Shown here: one piece after another, positions 25,679 through 34,559 of the stretch
How positions within the stretch are numbered: the first letter of the stretch is position 1
How the letters are laid out: each line of letters starts with the position of its first letter
DNA from: Streptosporangium lutulentum
Lineage (GTDB): Bacteria > Actinomycetota > Actinomycetes > Streptosporangiales > Streptosporangiaceae
DNA length: 64,000 nt
Direction of reading: 5' to 3'
NCBI RefSeq assembly: GCF_030811455.1
Contig: NZ_JAUSQU010000001.1
Coordinates: 9,114,001 to 9,178,000 of the forward strand
Notes under the pieces: model-generated
The model's input: only the letters and a program-made list of their open reading frames with translations
What the model was told of the DNA's origin: nothing
The model's database searches: none
Translations under genes and position numbers: made by a program

Positions 25679-27331
25679 CTAGATGCCGGTGGTGTTGCGG
25701 GGATAGGCGACGGCCGGGTCGGTGGCGATGTTCACCATGTACGGCACGCCGGAGTCGAACGCGCGGCGCAGCGCCGGGCCGATCTCCGACGGGTCGGTGA
25801 CAAGCTCGCCGCCGCCGCCGAGCGCGGTCACCACCTGGTCGTAGCGGCACTGCGGCTGGAGCTCGGCGGCCACGTCGTAGCCGTAGAGCATCTGCATGGG
25901 GTGCTTCTCCAGCCCCCACATGCCGTTGTTGCCGCAGATCATCACGACCGGCAGGCGGTGCCGTACGAGCGTGTCGACGTCCATCAGCGAGAAGCCCGCC
26001 GCGCCGTCGCCGAGCAGCAGCACCACCTGCGAGGAGGGCCGGGCCAGCCGGGCGGCGATGGCGTAGCCCAGGCCCGTGCCCAGGCAGCCGTACGGGCCGG
26101 GGTCGAGCCAGTTTCCCGGTCGCATGGGCTCGATGTACTTGCCCGCGTAGGAGACGAAGTCGCCGCCGTCGCCGATCACCACGGCGTCGTCGGCGAGGAT
26201 CTTGTTGAGCTCGCCGTAGATCCGCATCGGGTGGATGGGGTCGGAGTCGGACGCGAGCAGGCCGGAGTCTCCCGCGATGGCGGCCGAGGCGGTCTCGGCC
26301 AGCGTCGCGACCCACGGCGCGTAGGACGTGGGAGACACGCCCGCGTCGGCGCAGGCCGCGCCGAGAGCCCAGAAGACCAGCGACAGGTCACCGGCGGCGG
26401 CGCCGGCGGGATCCATGTGCGAGGTCAGCTGCGAGGCCGCGTCGGCCAGGTGCACGACCTTGGCGAGCGGGGCGCCGTCCTTGCCGCCGAACCAGCCGTA
26501 ACCGAGACGGAAGTCGACCGGGGTGCCCACCACGATCACCAGGTCGGCCTGGGAGAACGCCGCCCCCCTGGCCCGGGTGACCAGGAGTTCGTGCCCGGCG
26601 GGCAGGATGCCGCGGCCCTGGCCGTTGAGGATGACCGGCAGGCGGTATTCCTCGGCGAAGCTCCTGGCGACCTCCTCGGCGCGGTCCATCCACACGTCCG
26701 AGCCCAGCACCAGCACCGGGTGCTTGGCCTCGGCGAGCAGCCGGGCGATCTGGGCGATCGCTTCGGGGTCGGGCTCCAGCGGGGACGGGCTCAGCGTCTC
26801 GGTGGCCTCTTCGAGCGGGGGCGCGGCCGAGAACAGGTGGTCCATGTGGAAGTCGAGGAAGACGGGGCCGCGGTGCGGGGCGAGGGCGGTGCGGAAGGCC
26901 ATCTCCACGTCCTGGCCGATGGAGTCGGCGCCCGAGCCGGTGAAGGCGAGTTTGGTGATCGGCGCGAGCAGCGGCGGGTGGTCGATCTCCTGCAACGCGC
27001 CGGAACCCCAGCGTGACTGCGGCGCCCGGCCTCCCATGATCACAACGGGGGAGCCGTTGAAATGGGCGGTGGCGATCCCGCTGACGCCGTTGGTGATGCC
27101 GGGGCCGGCGGTGAGCACGGCCAGCCCGGGTTTGCGGGTCAGGCGGGCGGTCGCCTCGGCGGCGAAGACCGCGCTCTGCTCGTGCCGGACGTCCAGGATG
27201 GGCATGCCCTCGTGGACCGCTCCGTCGTACAGCGGGAAGACGTGCCCTCCGGACAGGGTGAACATGGTCTCGATGCCGTAGGCCTTGGAGACGGCGACCG
27301 CGATGTCGCCTGCATGCTTGGGAGACTCCAT
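25679..27331 (-). CDS. Thiamine-diphosphate enzyme, acetolactate synthase-like
   Basis: 550 residues. N-terminal ThDP-binding half has the catalytic Glu in VRHEQSAVFAAEATARLT and the GPGITNG loop. The central domain runs to about 350. The C-terminal half has the ThDP/Mg motif GDGAAGFSLMDVDTLVRH ending in CGNN. It belongs to the large acetolactate synthase/oxalyl-CoA decarboxylase/2-hydroxyacyl-CoA lyase group. No regulatory small subunit is adjacent, so it is probably not IlvB of branched-chain synthesis. Start at 27331 (MESPKHAG) is preferred over 27340. Confidence 0.88.
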   Translation of the reverse strand: MESPKHAGDIAVAVSKAYGIETMFTLSGGHVFPLYDGAVHEGMPILDVRHEQSAVFAAEATARLTRKPGLAVLTAGPGITNGVSGIATAHFNGSPVVIMGGRAPQSRWGSGALQEIDHPPLLAPITKLAFTGSGADSIGQDVEMAFRTALAPHRGPVFLDFHMDHLFSAAPPLEEATETLSPSPLEPDPEAIAQIARLLAEAKHPVLVLGSDVWMDRAEEVARSFAEEYRLPVILNGQGRGILPAGHELLVTRARGAAFSQADLVIVVGTPVDFRLGYGWFGGKDGAPLAKVVHLADAASQLTSHMDPAGAAAGDLSLVFWALGAACADAGVSPTSYAPWVATLAETASAAIAGDSGLLASDSDPIHPMRIYGELNKILADDAVVIGDGGDFVSYAGKYIEPMRPGNWLDPGPYGCLGTGLGYAIAARLARPSSQVVLLLGDGAAGFSLMDVDTLVRHRLPVVMICGNNGMWGLEKHPMQMLYGYDVAAELQPQCRYDQVVTALGGGGELVTDPSEIGPALRRAFDSGVPYMVNIATDPAVAYPRNTTGI

Positions 27332-27405
27332 ATCGCGCAACCTACCAGTCAGTTAATTAGCGGGACAGGGAATGCTCTTCCTGCCCGGAATCCCCTTACC
27401 CGAAC

Positions 27406-27428
27406 GACCTCCCCCATCGGGGGAGGTC
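27406..27428 (-). terminator. Hairpin between bioD and the ThDP-enzyme gene
   Basis: GACCTCCCCC, loop ATC, GGGGGAGGTC: perfect 10-bp stem in the 264-nt gap downstream of bioD on the minus strand. No T-run; probably a terminator. The rest of the gap holds no gene. Confidence 0.5.
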
Positions 27429-27595
27429 GGGGACCACGGGGACGGCGGGCGTCACGGACGCCGGAGTCGCCCGGGGACGGCTCGCGCGCGCCGGCGTGCC
27501 GCAGGGTCGTGCGGGGCAGGGCGAGACGGAAGGCGGCGATCGTCGTGAGCGCCTCGGACCCCTCCGGCATCGGGGATGATTCGAACGCCCGCCGT

Positions 27596-28318
27596 CTACG
27601 AGGAAAGCCTGAGGGTGGTCCGGAACCGGGCGGGATCGAATCCGCCTCCGAGGGCAGGGCCCAGCCCGGCGCGGGCCGTACGGGCGAAGGACTCCCTTCC
27701 CAGGAGCCCCGCCCCCTCGGGGAGCGCGCCCACCAGCGGCCTGGCGGCCAGCATCTCCAGATCCGCCACGTTGCACCGCTCGGCCAGACCCGGCTCGGCC
27801 GGCCACGACCCGATCACCACTCCGGCGGGCTCCACCCCCCGGTGGGCCATCGCCTCCAGCGTCAGCGCGGTGTGGTTGAGCGTTCCCGACCCGGCCCCGG
27901 CCACCAGGAGCACCGGCGCGGAGATCATCCGGGCCAGGTCGGCCACGGTCGCCCCCTCCTCGTCGAAGCGGACGAGCAGCCCGCCCGACCCCTCGACGAT
28001 CACGAGCTGGTGCGACTCGGCGAGCTCCCTGATCCGGATCGCCGCCTGGACGAGGGAGACCGGCGGCCGGCCCGACAGCCGAGCCGCCGCCGCCGGGGCC
28101 AGCGGATCGGGGAACCTGGAGAGCTCGAACGTGGTCATCACCCCGGACAGCCGGATGACATCGTCCAGATCCCCGGATTCGGTGTCGCTCACCCCGGTCT
28201 GCGCGGGCTTCACCACCGCGACGGAGGCGCCTCGCTCTCTGGCGAGTGAGGCCACCGCCGCGGTGACGATCGTCTTGCCCACCCCGGTGCCGGTCCCGGT
28301 GACCACGAGAATGCTCAT
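27596..28318 (-). CDS. bioD: Dethiobiotin synthetase
   Basis: 240 residues, standard for BioD. P-loop GTGTGVGKT at residues 8-16, KPAQTGV with the second conserved Lys, and VEGSGGLLV are the family motifs. It forms the ureido ring of dethiobiotin from 7,8-diaminopelargonate, CO2 and ATP. No bioA or bioB is in the window. A decayed bioF-like ORF lies 0.9 kb upstream on the same strand, with a GntR gene between them. Confidence 0.93.
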   Translation of the reverse strand: MSILVVTGTGTGVGKTIVTAAVASLARERGASVAVVKPAQTGVSDTESGDLDDVIRLSGVMTTFELSRFPDPLAPAAAARLSGRPPVSLVQAAIRIRELAESHQLVIVEGSGGLLVRFDEEGATVADLARMISAPVLLVAGAGSGTLNHTALTLEAMAHRGVEPAGVVIGSWPAEPGLAERCNVADLEMLAARPLVGALPEGAGLLGRESFARTARAGLGPALGGGFDPARFRTTLRLSS

Positions 28319-28417
28319 TCACCTCACCCTAGGCGGACCCCGGCCTCACCGGCCCGAACTCTCGCGGCCGGACGCGGCCCGTGTCCCGCGGGGGTTCACA
28401 TGGTGAACCCGCGGAGG

Positions 28418-29137
28418 TCAGGGACGGCGCAGCCTGGTGACGAACTTGTAGCGGTCGCCTCTGTACAGGGACTGGGCCCACTCCACCGGGTTGCCGTCGG
28501 CGTCGAAGGCGTGCCGGGTGAGCAGGAGCATCGGCAGGCCGGCGTCGACGCTCAGCACCTGTGCGTCGTACGGCGTGGCCAGCACGGTCTCTATGATCTC
28601 CTCGGCGTCGGTCAGCCGCACGTTGTAGGCGTTGTACAGCGTTTCGTACAGGGAGGAGTGCACCTCCAGCTCGCGTCTGAGCCGGGGGAAGCGCCGGGCC
28701 GACAGGTGGGTGGTGTCGATCGACATCGGCTCACCGTTGGCCAGGCGCAGCCGGTGGATGCGCAGCACCCGGCCGCCGGAGTTGATGGCCAGGCGTCGGG
28801 CCAGCGGCTCGTCGGCGGTGATGTAGCTGATGTCGAGGATCTTCGTGTCGGGTTCGAGGCCGACGGTCCGCAGGTCGCCGGTGTACGACGTCAGCTGGAG
28901 GACCTGGGCGACCTTGGGCTGCGCGACGAAGGTCCCCTTGCCCTGGATGCGCACCAGCCGGCCCTCGACCACGAGTTCGGACAGGGCCTGGCGCACGGTG
29001 GTGCGAGAGGTCTCGAAGCGTACGGCGAGGGTCCGCTCGGGAGGCAGGGCGCTGCCCGCGGGCAGGCTCTTGGTCAGGGCGAGCAGGCTTCGCTTGACGT
29101 CGTAGTACTTCGGAATCCTGGGCGAGTCATCACTCAC
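28418..29137 (-). CDS. GntR/HutC-family transcriptional regulator (UTRA domain)
   Basis: 239 residues from the GTG at 29137, which has GAGGTGGGG upstream. Winged helix about 10-75: LPPERTLAVRFETSRTTVRQ, ALSELVVEGRL, GKGTFVAQPK. The UTRA effector domain follows (about 95-235), with RIHRLRLANGEPMSIDTTHL and a final YRGDRYKFVTRL. HutC/DasR-type regulators bind small ligands such as amino sugars or histidine-pathway metabolites; the ligand here is unknown. It lies between bioD and the bioF-like ORF, so a biotin link cannot be excluded, but the family gives no support for it. Confidence 0.92.
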   Translation of the reverse strand: MSDDSPRIPKYYDVKRSLLALTKSLPAGSALPPERTLAVRFETSRTTVRQALSELVVEGRLVRIQGKGTFVAQPKVAQVLQLTSYTGDLRTVGLEPDTKILDISYITADEPLARRLAINSGGRVLRIHRLRLANGEPMSIDTTHLSARRFPRLRRELEVHSSLYETLYNAYNVRLTDAEEIIETVLATPYDAQVLSVDAGLPMLLLTRHAFDADGNPVEWAQSLYRGDRYKFVTRLRRP

Positions 29138-29213
29138 GACCCCACCTCGCCCGACAGCCCGAAACCGGCGCGGCAACAGGTGCCTCGCCCGAGGGCTCGC
29201 CCGCTTCGCTCAC

Positions 29214-29981
29214 TCACTTGGTCACCTTCGTCTCGGCCACGGCGGCAGGCGCATTCCCGATCGCCGCGAGATCATCTGAACTCAGATTGGCCCGTGCGGT
29301 CAACCGCGGGCAAGAGCGGCCGACCGGCACCGAGGGCGGCCGGAGCCATCCGGCACGCACCTCGCGTTCCGCGCAGGTGAGGGCGGCCCGACGCGCGGTC
29401 TCGGGCGGGCCGAGCACGATGGGGACGACCGCACCCGCTGGATCGTTGGTCTCCAGGCCGAGTTCGCGGGCCGTCGAGGCCGATTCTCTCGCTCTGGTCC
29501 GTATGGATCCGGGCAGTCCGGGTTGGTTGTGAAGGATATCCACAGCGGAGAGGGCCGCCGCAACGCCGCCGGGAGCCGGCCCGGTGTCGAAGACGAACGA
29601 GCGACCCGTGCCGATGAGGGCTTGGACCACTTCGGGCGTGGCCAGGACGGCTCCGCCCCGGGATCCCGGGGACTCGGAGAGTGTGAGCGTTCTCACTACG
29701 CCCGGCTCGGCCGCGAGGCCCGCGCCCTGCTCGCGAGGGCCGATGACGCCGGTCGGGTGGGCCGCGTCGGCGACCGGAAGCGCGCCCTGCCGTACGGTCG
29801 CCGCCTCCAGCGGCCGTTCGTCCCCTGCCGGCCCGGGACGGTCGTCGGACGTCGGGTCGATCAGACCGTCGTCGTCCGGGGTGCGGACGCGCGGTGCCCG
29901 CTTCAGACCCGCTGCCTCCCGCGAGGCCGCCGCTTCACGGAAACGTGCCGTCGGGTCAGGGGTCTGTTCCATAGGGGGCAT
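29214..29981 (-). pseudogene. Degenerate BioF-like ORF (8-amino-7-oxononanoate synthase remnant)
   Basis: 255 residues against about 390 for BioF. The N-terminus (about 10-46) matches BioF (FREAAASREAAGLKR, then DDDGLIDPTS where BioF has LDLASNDYLGL). About 150 central residues are missing, and the match resumes at RQGALPVADAAHPTGVIG (BioF: RHGALLLVDEAHGLGV). The PLP-Lys motif TLSKxLGSQGG reads TLSESPGSRGG, so the Schiff-base Lys is Glu103. The C-terminal landmarks FVFDTG, VPIVLG and LRPPSVPVG remain. It cannot be a PLP synthase. Either an ORF that has stayed open by chance in GC-rich DNA, or a pseudoenzyme. ATG at 29981 follows TGGGA. Confidence 0.85.
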
Positions 29982-30040
29982 TTTCCCAGTCAGGCTCACC
30001 CGATTCGCGTTCGGGCCTGCAAAGAACGCATGATGCACGG

Positions 30041-31504
30041 GTGCCGACTCTAAGCGACCTGGCGGTTCGTCACACCGCGCTCGACGATGCGGACCTCGAG
30101 TGGATGCACTCGCTGGTCTCCGACTGGCAGCTCCTCGCGGACCTGTCGTTCGCCGACCTCATCCTGTGGATACCGCTCAAGGACGGCTCCGGCTGGATCG
30201 CGGTCGCGCAGATGCGGCCCACCACGGGGCCCACGGTCTATCACGACGACATCGTCGGGATGATCGTGGCCAAGGGGGAGCGGGTGCTTCTGGAGATCGC
30301 CTGGGACGAGCGGCGGATCTGCCGTGAGGGCGATCCCGACTGGTCGAGCGGCGTCCCGGTCCGGGAGGAGACCATCCCGGTACGGCGGGCGGACCACTTT
30401 CTCGGGGTCATCCAGCGCTCGACCAACCTGTCCTCGGCGCGCACCCCTTCGAGGCTCGAACTCACCTACCTGCAGAGCGCCTCCGACCTCGCCCAGATGG
30501 TCGCCGAGGGCCGGTTCCCATTCTCGGGCGCCGAGCCGATCCTGGTCCGCTCGCCGCGCGTGGGCGACGGGCTGCTCCGGCTGGACCGGGCGGGACGGGT
30601 CACCTACGCCTCGCCGAACGCGCTGTCGGCCTACCGGCGGCTGGGTCTCAACGCCGACCTGGTCGGCGCCGAGCTGGGCCGTACGACCGCGACGCTCTGT
30701 TACCGCGACGAGCCCATCAACGAGAACCTGATGATCGTGGCGAGCGGGCGGGAACCCCGGGAGACCGAGGTGGAGTCGGGCGGCACGGTCGTGCAGCTGC
30801 GGGCGATCCCCTTGGTCGTCGGGGGCGGGCGGATCGGCGCCCTGGTGCTCATCAGGGACGTGACCGAGCTGCGGCGCCGCGAGCGGGAGCTGATGACCAA
30901 GGACGCCACCATCCGGGAGATCCACCATCGGGTGAAGAACAACCTGCAGACGGTGGCCGCGCTGCTCCGGCTGCAGGCCAGGCGCCTGCAGGTGCCGGAG
31001 GGGCGGGAGGCGCTGGAGGAGGCGGTGCGCAGGGTCGGGTCGATCGCGATCGTGCACGAGACGCTGTCCCACACGCCCGAGGAGCAGGTGGACTTCGACG
31101 ACATCGCCGATCGCGTGATCGCGATGACGGGCGAGGTGTCGGCGCCGGAGGCGCAGGTCGTGCCGCGTCGCATAGGGGCGTTCGGGGTGCTGCGATCGGA
31201 GATCGCGACGCCGCTGGCGATGGTCCTCACCGAGCTGCTGCAGAACGCGGTCCAGCACGGGCTGGCGCACCGGCCGGGCAAACTTCAGGTGATCGTGTCT
31301 CGCGGGGCGGAGCGGCTGGACGTGATCGTCTCCGATGACGGCACCGGTCTGCCCGAGGGGTTCGACCTGGAGTCGTCCACCAGTCTCGGCCTGCAGATCG
31401 TGCGCACCCTGGTGGTGGGAGAGCTGTCCGGACGGCTGAGCATCGAGCCCCGGCAGGGCGGCGGTACGGAGGTCACCCTGGGCATTCCCCTGCCCGCCGT
31501 CTGA
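30041..31504 (+). CDS. pdtaS: Sensor histidine kinase, PdtaS type (HisKA_2/HATPase)
   Basis: 487 residues, cytosolic (no membrane helices). An N-terminal GAF-like domain (about 1-160), a PAS-like domain (about 180-285), then the HWE/HisKA_2 motif REIHHRVKNNLQTVAALLRLQARR with the phospho-His in HHRVKNN, and an HATPase domain (N-box ELLQNAVQHG, G1 SDDGTGLP). This matches mycobacterial PdtaS, whose partner PdtaR is an ANTAR RNA-binding antiterminator; PdtaR is not in the window. It is convergent with whiB1, the same neighbourhood as in M. tuberculosis (Rv3220c/Rv3219). Confidence 0.92.
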   Translation: MPTLSDLAVRHTALDDADLEWMHSLVSDWQLLADLSFADLILWIPLKDGSGWIAVAQMRPTTGPTVYHDDIVGMIVAKGERVLLEIAWDERRICREGDPDWSSGVPVREETIPVRRADHFLGVIQRSTNLSSARTPSRLELTYLQSASDLAQMVAEGRFPFSGAEPILVRSPRVGDGLLRLDRAGRVTYASPNALSAYRRLGLNADLVGAELGRTTATLCYRDEPINENLMIVASGREPRETEVESGGTVVQLRAIPLVVGGGRIGALVLIRDVTELRRRERELMTKDATIREIHHRVKNNLQTVAALLRLQARRLQVPEGREALEEAVRRVGSIAIVHETLSHTPEEQVDFDDIADRVIAMTGEVSAPEAQVVPRRIGAFGVLRSEIATPLAMVLTELLQNAVQHGLAHRPGKLQVIVSRGAERLDVIVSDDGTGLPEGFDLESSTSLGLQIVRTLVVGELSGRLSIEPRQGGGTEVTLGIPLPAV

Positions 31505-31803
31505 GCGGAGCGGGGGTCTCAGGCGCGTGCCTTCCACGGCCCGGACGGGGTGATGCGGCTCGCGGCCCGGGGCTCGGGTGAGAAGGTGGAGCGCTCACGG
31601 CCCCACCCGATCCGGGCAGGGCGTGGGCATCACGCCCCTCCCCGCGGTTCTGAGCCGGGCGGGGAAGGGGGAACACCCCGATTTGTCTTTCGCGGATCCA
31701 CGGGATCCGCCGGACCGCCGGATCAGCCGTTGGACGGCGTTCGGCGACCCATGGGACGGCGACGACGACCCGCTGACGGGGTCGGCGGTCGAGTGTGGTT
31801 GGA
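31505..31803. other. Intergenic region between pdtaS and whiB1
   Basis: 299 nt between convergent genes with no credible gene. GGGCGTG, loop GGCAT, CACGCCC at 31619-31637 could act as a terminator hairpin. No other structure recognised. Confidence 0.45.
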
Positions 31804-32058
31804 TCAGACGTTGACGCGGGCGCGTGCACGGGCCGTGCGACGCTTGAGGGCGCGGCGCTCGTCCTCGCTCAGGCCGCCCCAGACGCCGGCGTCCTGCCCG
31901 GATTCGAGGGCCCACTTCAGGCATGCATCACTGATGCTGCACGAACGGCAGACCTGCTTGGCCTCTTCGATCTGCATCAGGGCGGGGCCGCTGTTGCCGA
32001 TGGGGAAGAACAGCTCGGGGTCCACGTCACGGCAGGCAGCTCGGTGGCGCCAGTCCAT
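31804..32058 (-). CDS. whiB1: WhiB-family iron-sulfur transcription regulator, WhiB1 type
   Basis: 84 residues. Four cysteines for the 4Fe-4S cluster are at 9, 37, 40 and 46 (C-x27-C-x2-C-x5-C). The GVWGG turn (59-63) and a basic C-terminus (KRRTARARAR) follow. Length and sequence match WhiB1/WblE, an essential nitric-oxide-responsive regulator that binds the primary sigma factor. Synteny with pdtaS supports the name. A CRP-like site lies 53 nt upstream. Confidence 0.95.
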   Translation of the reverse strand: MDWRHRAACRDVDPELFFPIGNSGPALMQIEEAKQVCRSCSISDACLKWALESGQDAGVWGGLSEDERRALKRRTARARARVNV

Positions 32059-32110
32059 GCGTCCACTCCTTCGGAAGAGGAGCCCTTGCGGTGGCTCCGT
32101 CGGCTTACTT

Positions 32111-32126
32111 TGTGAAGACTTTCACT
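32111..32126. promoter_or_regulatory. CRP-like site upstream of whiB1
   Basis: TGTGA, AGACTT, TCACT: one mismatch from the TGTGA-N6-TCACA consensus. In M. tuberculosis whiB1 is known to be controlled by the cAMP receptor protein Rv3676, so this site at the equivalent gene is meaningful. Confidence 0.7.
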
Positions 32127-32340
32127 AGCCAGCGCGAACAGTAGCCCGAACCTTGGTTGGGTTCGGGGGCCTGCCCGCTTGATCGTCGGTGGCCTGGGAG
32201 CGAGGTCGTCGCTCAAAGGTCCTACGTTCCGACGTCAATGTTGAGATTGGCAGCCACGCTGTGTGCACGCAAGAGGTTTGGGGGAACGTTTTGCCTGATA
32301 TGGATGTCGGATGCGTCACACAATGACCCCATGTAACGGG

Positions 32341-33300
32341 TTAGACCAAGACTTGTAACGCATTCGGGATAGAACGGAACGTAATCCGCTCGACCTCTCC
32401 CAGGTAGTCCCCGTCGAGCTGGAACGCCACGGGACGTGCGGCGCTCAGGGTGAACTGCTTCTCGTCGTGGAGCTGCACCAGGTGGCCGCCGTTGGGCAGG
32501 GTGTCGCGGACCCCGATGATCTGAGGCATCAGATGGAGCATCGAGGGCAGGCCGAGGCGCTGAAGCCCCAGCAGATCGAGACCGGTCTCGAAGCTCGCCC
32601 ACGGGGTCGGGGAGACCGGCCGGGAACCTATGTAGCTCCACGGGGAGGTGTTGGAGATGATCGCCAGGAAGATGCCGCCGGTCGGCGGCACGTCCGGGCC
32701 CTCGACGGTCATGGCGGGGCGGCGTTTGTCGGTCGAGAGATAGTGGTGCAACGCGGTGTTCACATAGCGCGTCGGGGTGGCCTTGCGGCCTGCGCCCCGG
32801 ATGCCCTCGACCGCCCGGATCACCTCGGCGTCATAGCCCAGGCCACTGCAAAAAGTAAAATATCTACTCTGATCTTCCCAAATCGCCTGACCGAGGCCGA
32901 CCGTCCGCCGCCGCCCGTCGCGGATCGCCTCCAGCACCGCGCCGACCGCCTCGACCGGGTTGTTCGGCAGGCCGAGCGCCCTTGCGAAGACGTTCGCACT
33001 GCCGCCGGGGATCACCAGCAGCGCCGGCCGGTCCACCGCGCTTCCGTCGTCCCCGCTCTTGCCGTCTTCCGCGTTGAGCAGGCCGTTCACGGTCTCGTTG
33101 ATCGTGCCGTCGCCGCCGAGCACGGCCACCACGTCGAATCCTGATGCATGTGCCTTACGGGAGAGCTGGGCCGCGTGCCCCCGGTATCGGGTCTCCTCGA
33201 CGGTGATGTTCAGGGTGGCGCTCAGTGCCCTGATGAGGACGTCTCTGGTCCGACGGTTGGTCGTCGTCGCCTTCGGGTTCACCAGGAGCATCGCGCGCAT
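32341..33300 (-). CDS. Diacylglycerol kinase family lipid kinase
   Basis: 319 residues. The DAGK catalytic motif GGDGTINETVNGLL follows VVAVL, and PGGSANVFARALGLP is the second conserved block. It begins LLVNPKATTTNRR, typical of the YegS/DgkB group. It phosphorylates diacylglycerol or a related lipid, feeding phosphatidate recycling; actinobacterial relatives also include mannosyl-inositol lipid enzymes. The start is the ATG at 33300; a second ATG is three codons in. Confidence 0.93.
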   Translation of the reverse strand: MRAMLLVNPKATTTNRRTRDVLIRALSATLNITVEETRYRGHAAQLSRKAHASGFDVVAVLGGDGTINETVNGLLNAEDGKSGDDGSAVDRPALLVIPGGSANVFARALGLPNNPVEAVGAVLEAIRDGRRRTVGLGQAIWEDQSRYFTFCSGLGYDAEVIRAVEGIRGAGRKATPTRYVNTALHHYLSTDKRRPAMTVEGPDVPPTGGIFLAIISNTSPWSYIGSRPVSPTPWASFETGLDLLGLQRLGLPSMLHLMPQIIGVRDTLPNGGHLVQLHDEKQFTLSAARPVAFQLDGDYLGEVERITFRSIPNALQVLV

Positions 33301-33378
33301 AATTTTCAGCGTATCCGCCGATTACGGCACGGGGGCGGTAAAGAAGCAGGCGAGATGTCCCGGCGATAGGGTTGGCCT

Positions 33379-33762
33379 GTGCCGAACCGTCCGATGACTC
33401 TCACCGTCGCCGCCGCCATCATGGGGCTGGAAGGCCTCACCGCCCTGCTGCTCGGCGCTTACGTCGGCGTCGAGACGGTGATCGGCGATCCGACCGACCT
33501 GATCAGCTCGATCTTCATCGCCGGATTCGGGATCCTCGTGGGCGCGCTTCTGCTCCGGGTGGCCTGGGGGATGATCCAGGTCGACCGGTGGACACGGAGT
33601 CCGGGCGTGCTGACGCAGATCTTCGCCCTCCCCGTGGGCGTGACGCTGATCCAGTCCGACCAGATGGCGATCGGCATCCCGCTGATCGCCATCGCGGTGA
33701 TCGGACTGGTCGCGCTCCTATCCCCGCCGACGACCAGGGTCCTCTACGGGGATCAGAACTAG
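33379..33762 (+). CDS. Small integral membrane protein of unknown function
   Basis: 127 residues from a GTG. Four hydrophobic stretches (about 8-32, 42-64, 78-92 and 96-115) suggest a four-helix membrane protein. No family was recognised. Similar small proteins are common in actinobacteria next to housekeeping genes. It is divergent from the lipid kinase and its stop codon overlaps the sigF stop codon on the other strand (convergent). Confidence 0.78.
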   Translation: MPNRPMTLTVAAAIMGLEGLTALLLGAYVGVETVIGDPTDLISSIFIAGFGILVGALLLRVAWGMIQVDRWTRSPGVLTQIFALPVGVTLIQSDQMAIGIPLIAIAVIGLVALLSPPTTRVLYGDQN

Positions 33763-34559
33763 TCTTCCACGGTCAGGCCTTCGCGAAGCTGTGCCAGGGT
33801 CCTGGCGAGCAACCGGGACACGTGCATCTGCGAGATGCCGAGCTCGGTGGCGATCTGCGACTGCGTCATGTTGCCGAAGAAGCGCAACAGCAGGATCCGC
33901 TTCTCACGCGGAGGCAACCGCTCAAGCAGAGGCTTGAGCGACTCGCGGTATTCGACGCCCTCCAGGGAGTCGTCCACGATGCCGAGGGAATCGGCCACCG
34001 CGGGCGCGTCGTCGTCACCCGAGTCGGGCGCGTCGAGGGAGACCGTGGAGTAGGCGTTCGCCGACTCGAGCCCCTCGAGCACCTCCTCCTCGGTCATCTT
34101 CAGGAAGCCGGCGAGCTCGGCGACGGTGGGCGCGCGCCCCTCCCGCTGGGAGAGCTCGCTGATCGCCTTGGTGAGCGAGAGCTTGAGCTCCTGCAGGCGG
34201 CGCGGCACGCGCACCGCCCAGCCCTTGTCACGGAAGTGCCGCTTGATCTCGCCCACGATCGTCGGGGTGGCGTAGGTGGAGAACTCCACCCCCCGGCCGA
34301 GGTCGAAGCGGTCGATCGACTTGATCAGACCGATGGTCGCGACCTGGGTGAGATCGTCAAGCCACTCGCCCCGGTTGCGAAACCTGCGGGCGAGGTATTC
34401 CACCAAGGGAAGGTGGAGCTCGACGAGCTCGTCACGGATACGCTGGCGTCGCGGGTCGTCGGCGGGCAACTCCACCAGTTCCGCGAAGAGCAGGCGCGCG
34501 CGCACCCGGTCGGGCACAGCGTGGTCGCTGGCGGCCATGGCACGAGTCCTTTCCGTCAC
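33759..34559 (-). CDS. sigF: RNA polymerase sigma factor, SigF/SigB family
   Basis: 266 residues from a GTG. Region 2 is LPLVEYLARRF, then LTQVATIGLIKSIDRFDLGRG and FSTYATPTIVGEIKRHFRD. Region 3 follows (LKLSLTKAISELSQ). Region 4 has RILLLRFFGNMTQSQIATEL and SQMHVSRLLARTLAQLR. This is the actinobacterial general-stress/sporulation sigma family. It overlaps the upstream anti-sigma gene by 4 nt (GTGA). No SigF-type promoter was confidently found upstream. Confidence 0.94.
   Translation of the reverse strand: MTERTRAMAASDHAVPDRVRARLLFAELVELPADDPRRQRIRDELVELHLPLVEYLARRFRNRGEWLDDLTQVATIGLIKSIDRFDLGRGVEFSTYATPTIVGEIKRHFRDKGWAVRVPRRLQELKLSLTKAISELSQREGRAPTVAELAGFLKMTEEEVLEGLESANAYSTVSLDAPDSGDDDAPAVADSLGIVDDSLEGVEYRESLKPLLERLPPREKRILLLRFFGNMTQSQIATELGISQMHVSRLLARTLAQLREGLTVED

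Noticed and set aside
25679..27331. Calling the ThDP enzyme IlvB
   Set aside because: No IlvN or IlvC neighbour, and its motifs fit the whole ThDP decarboxylase/ligase group equally well.
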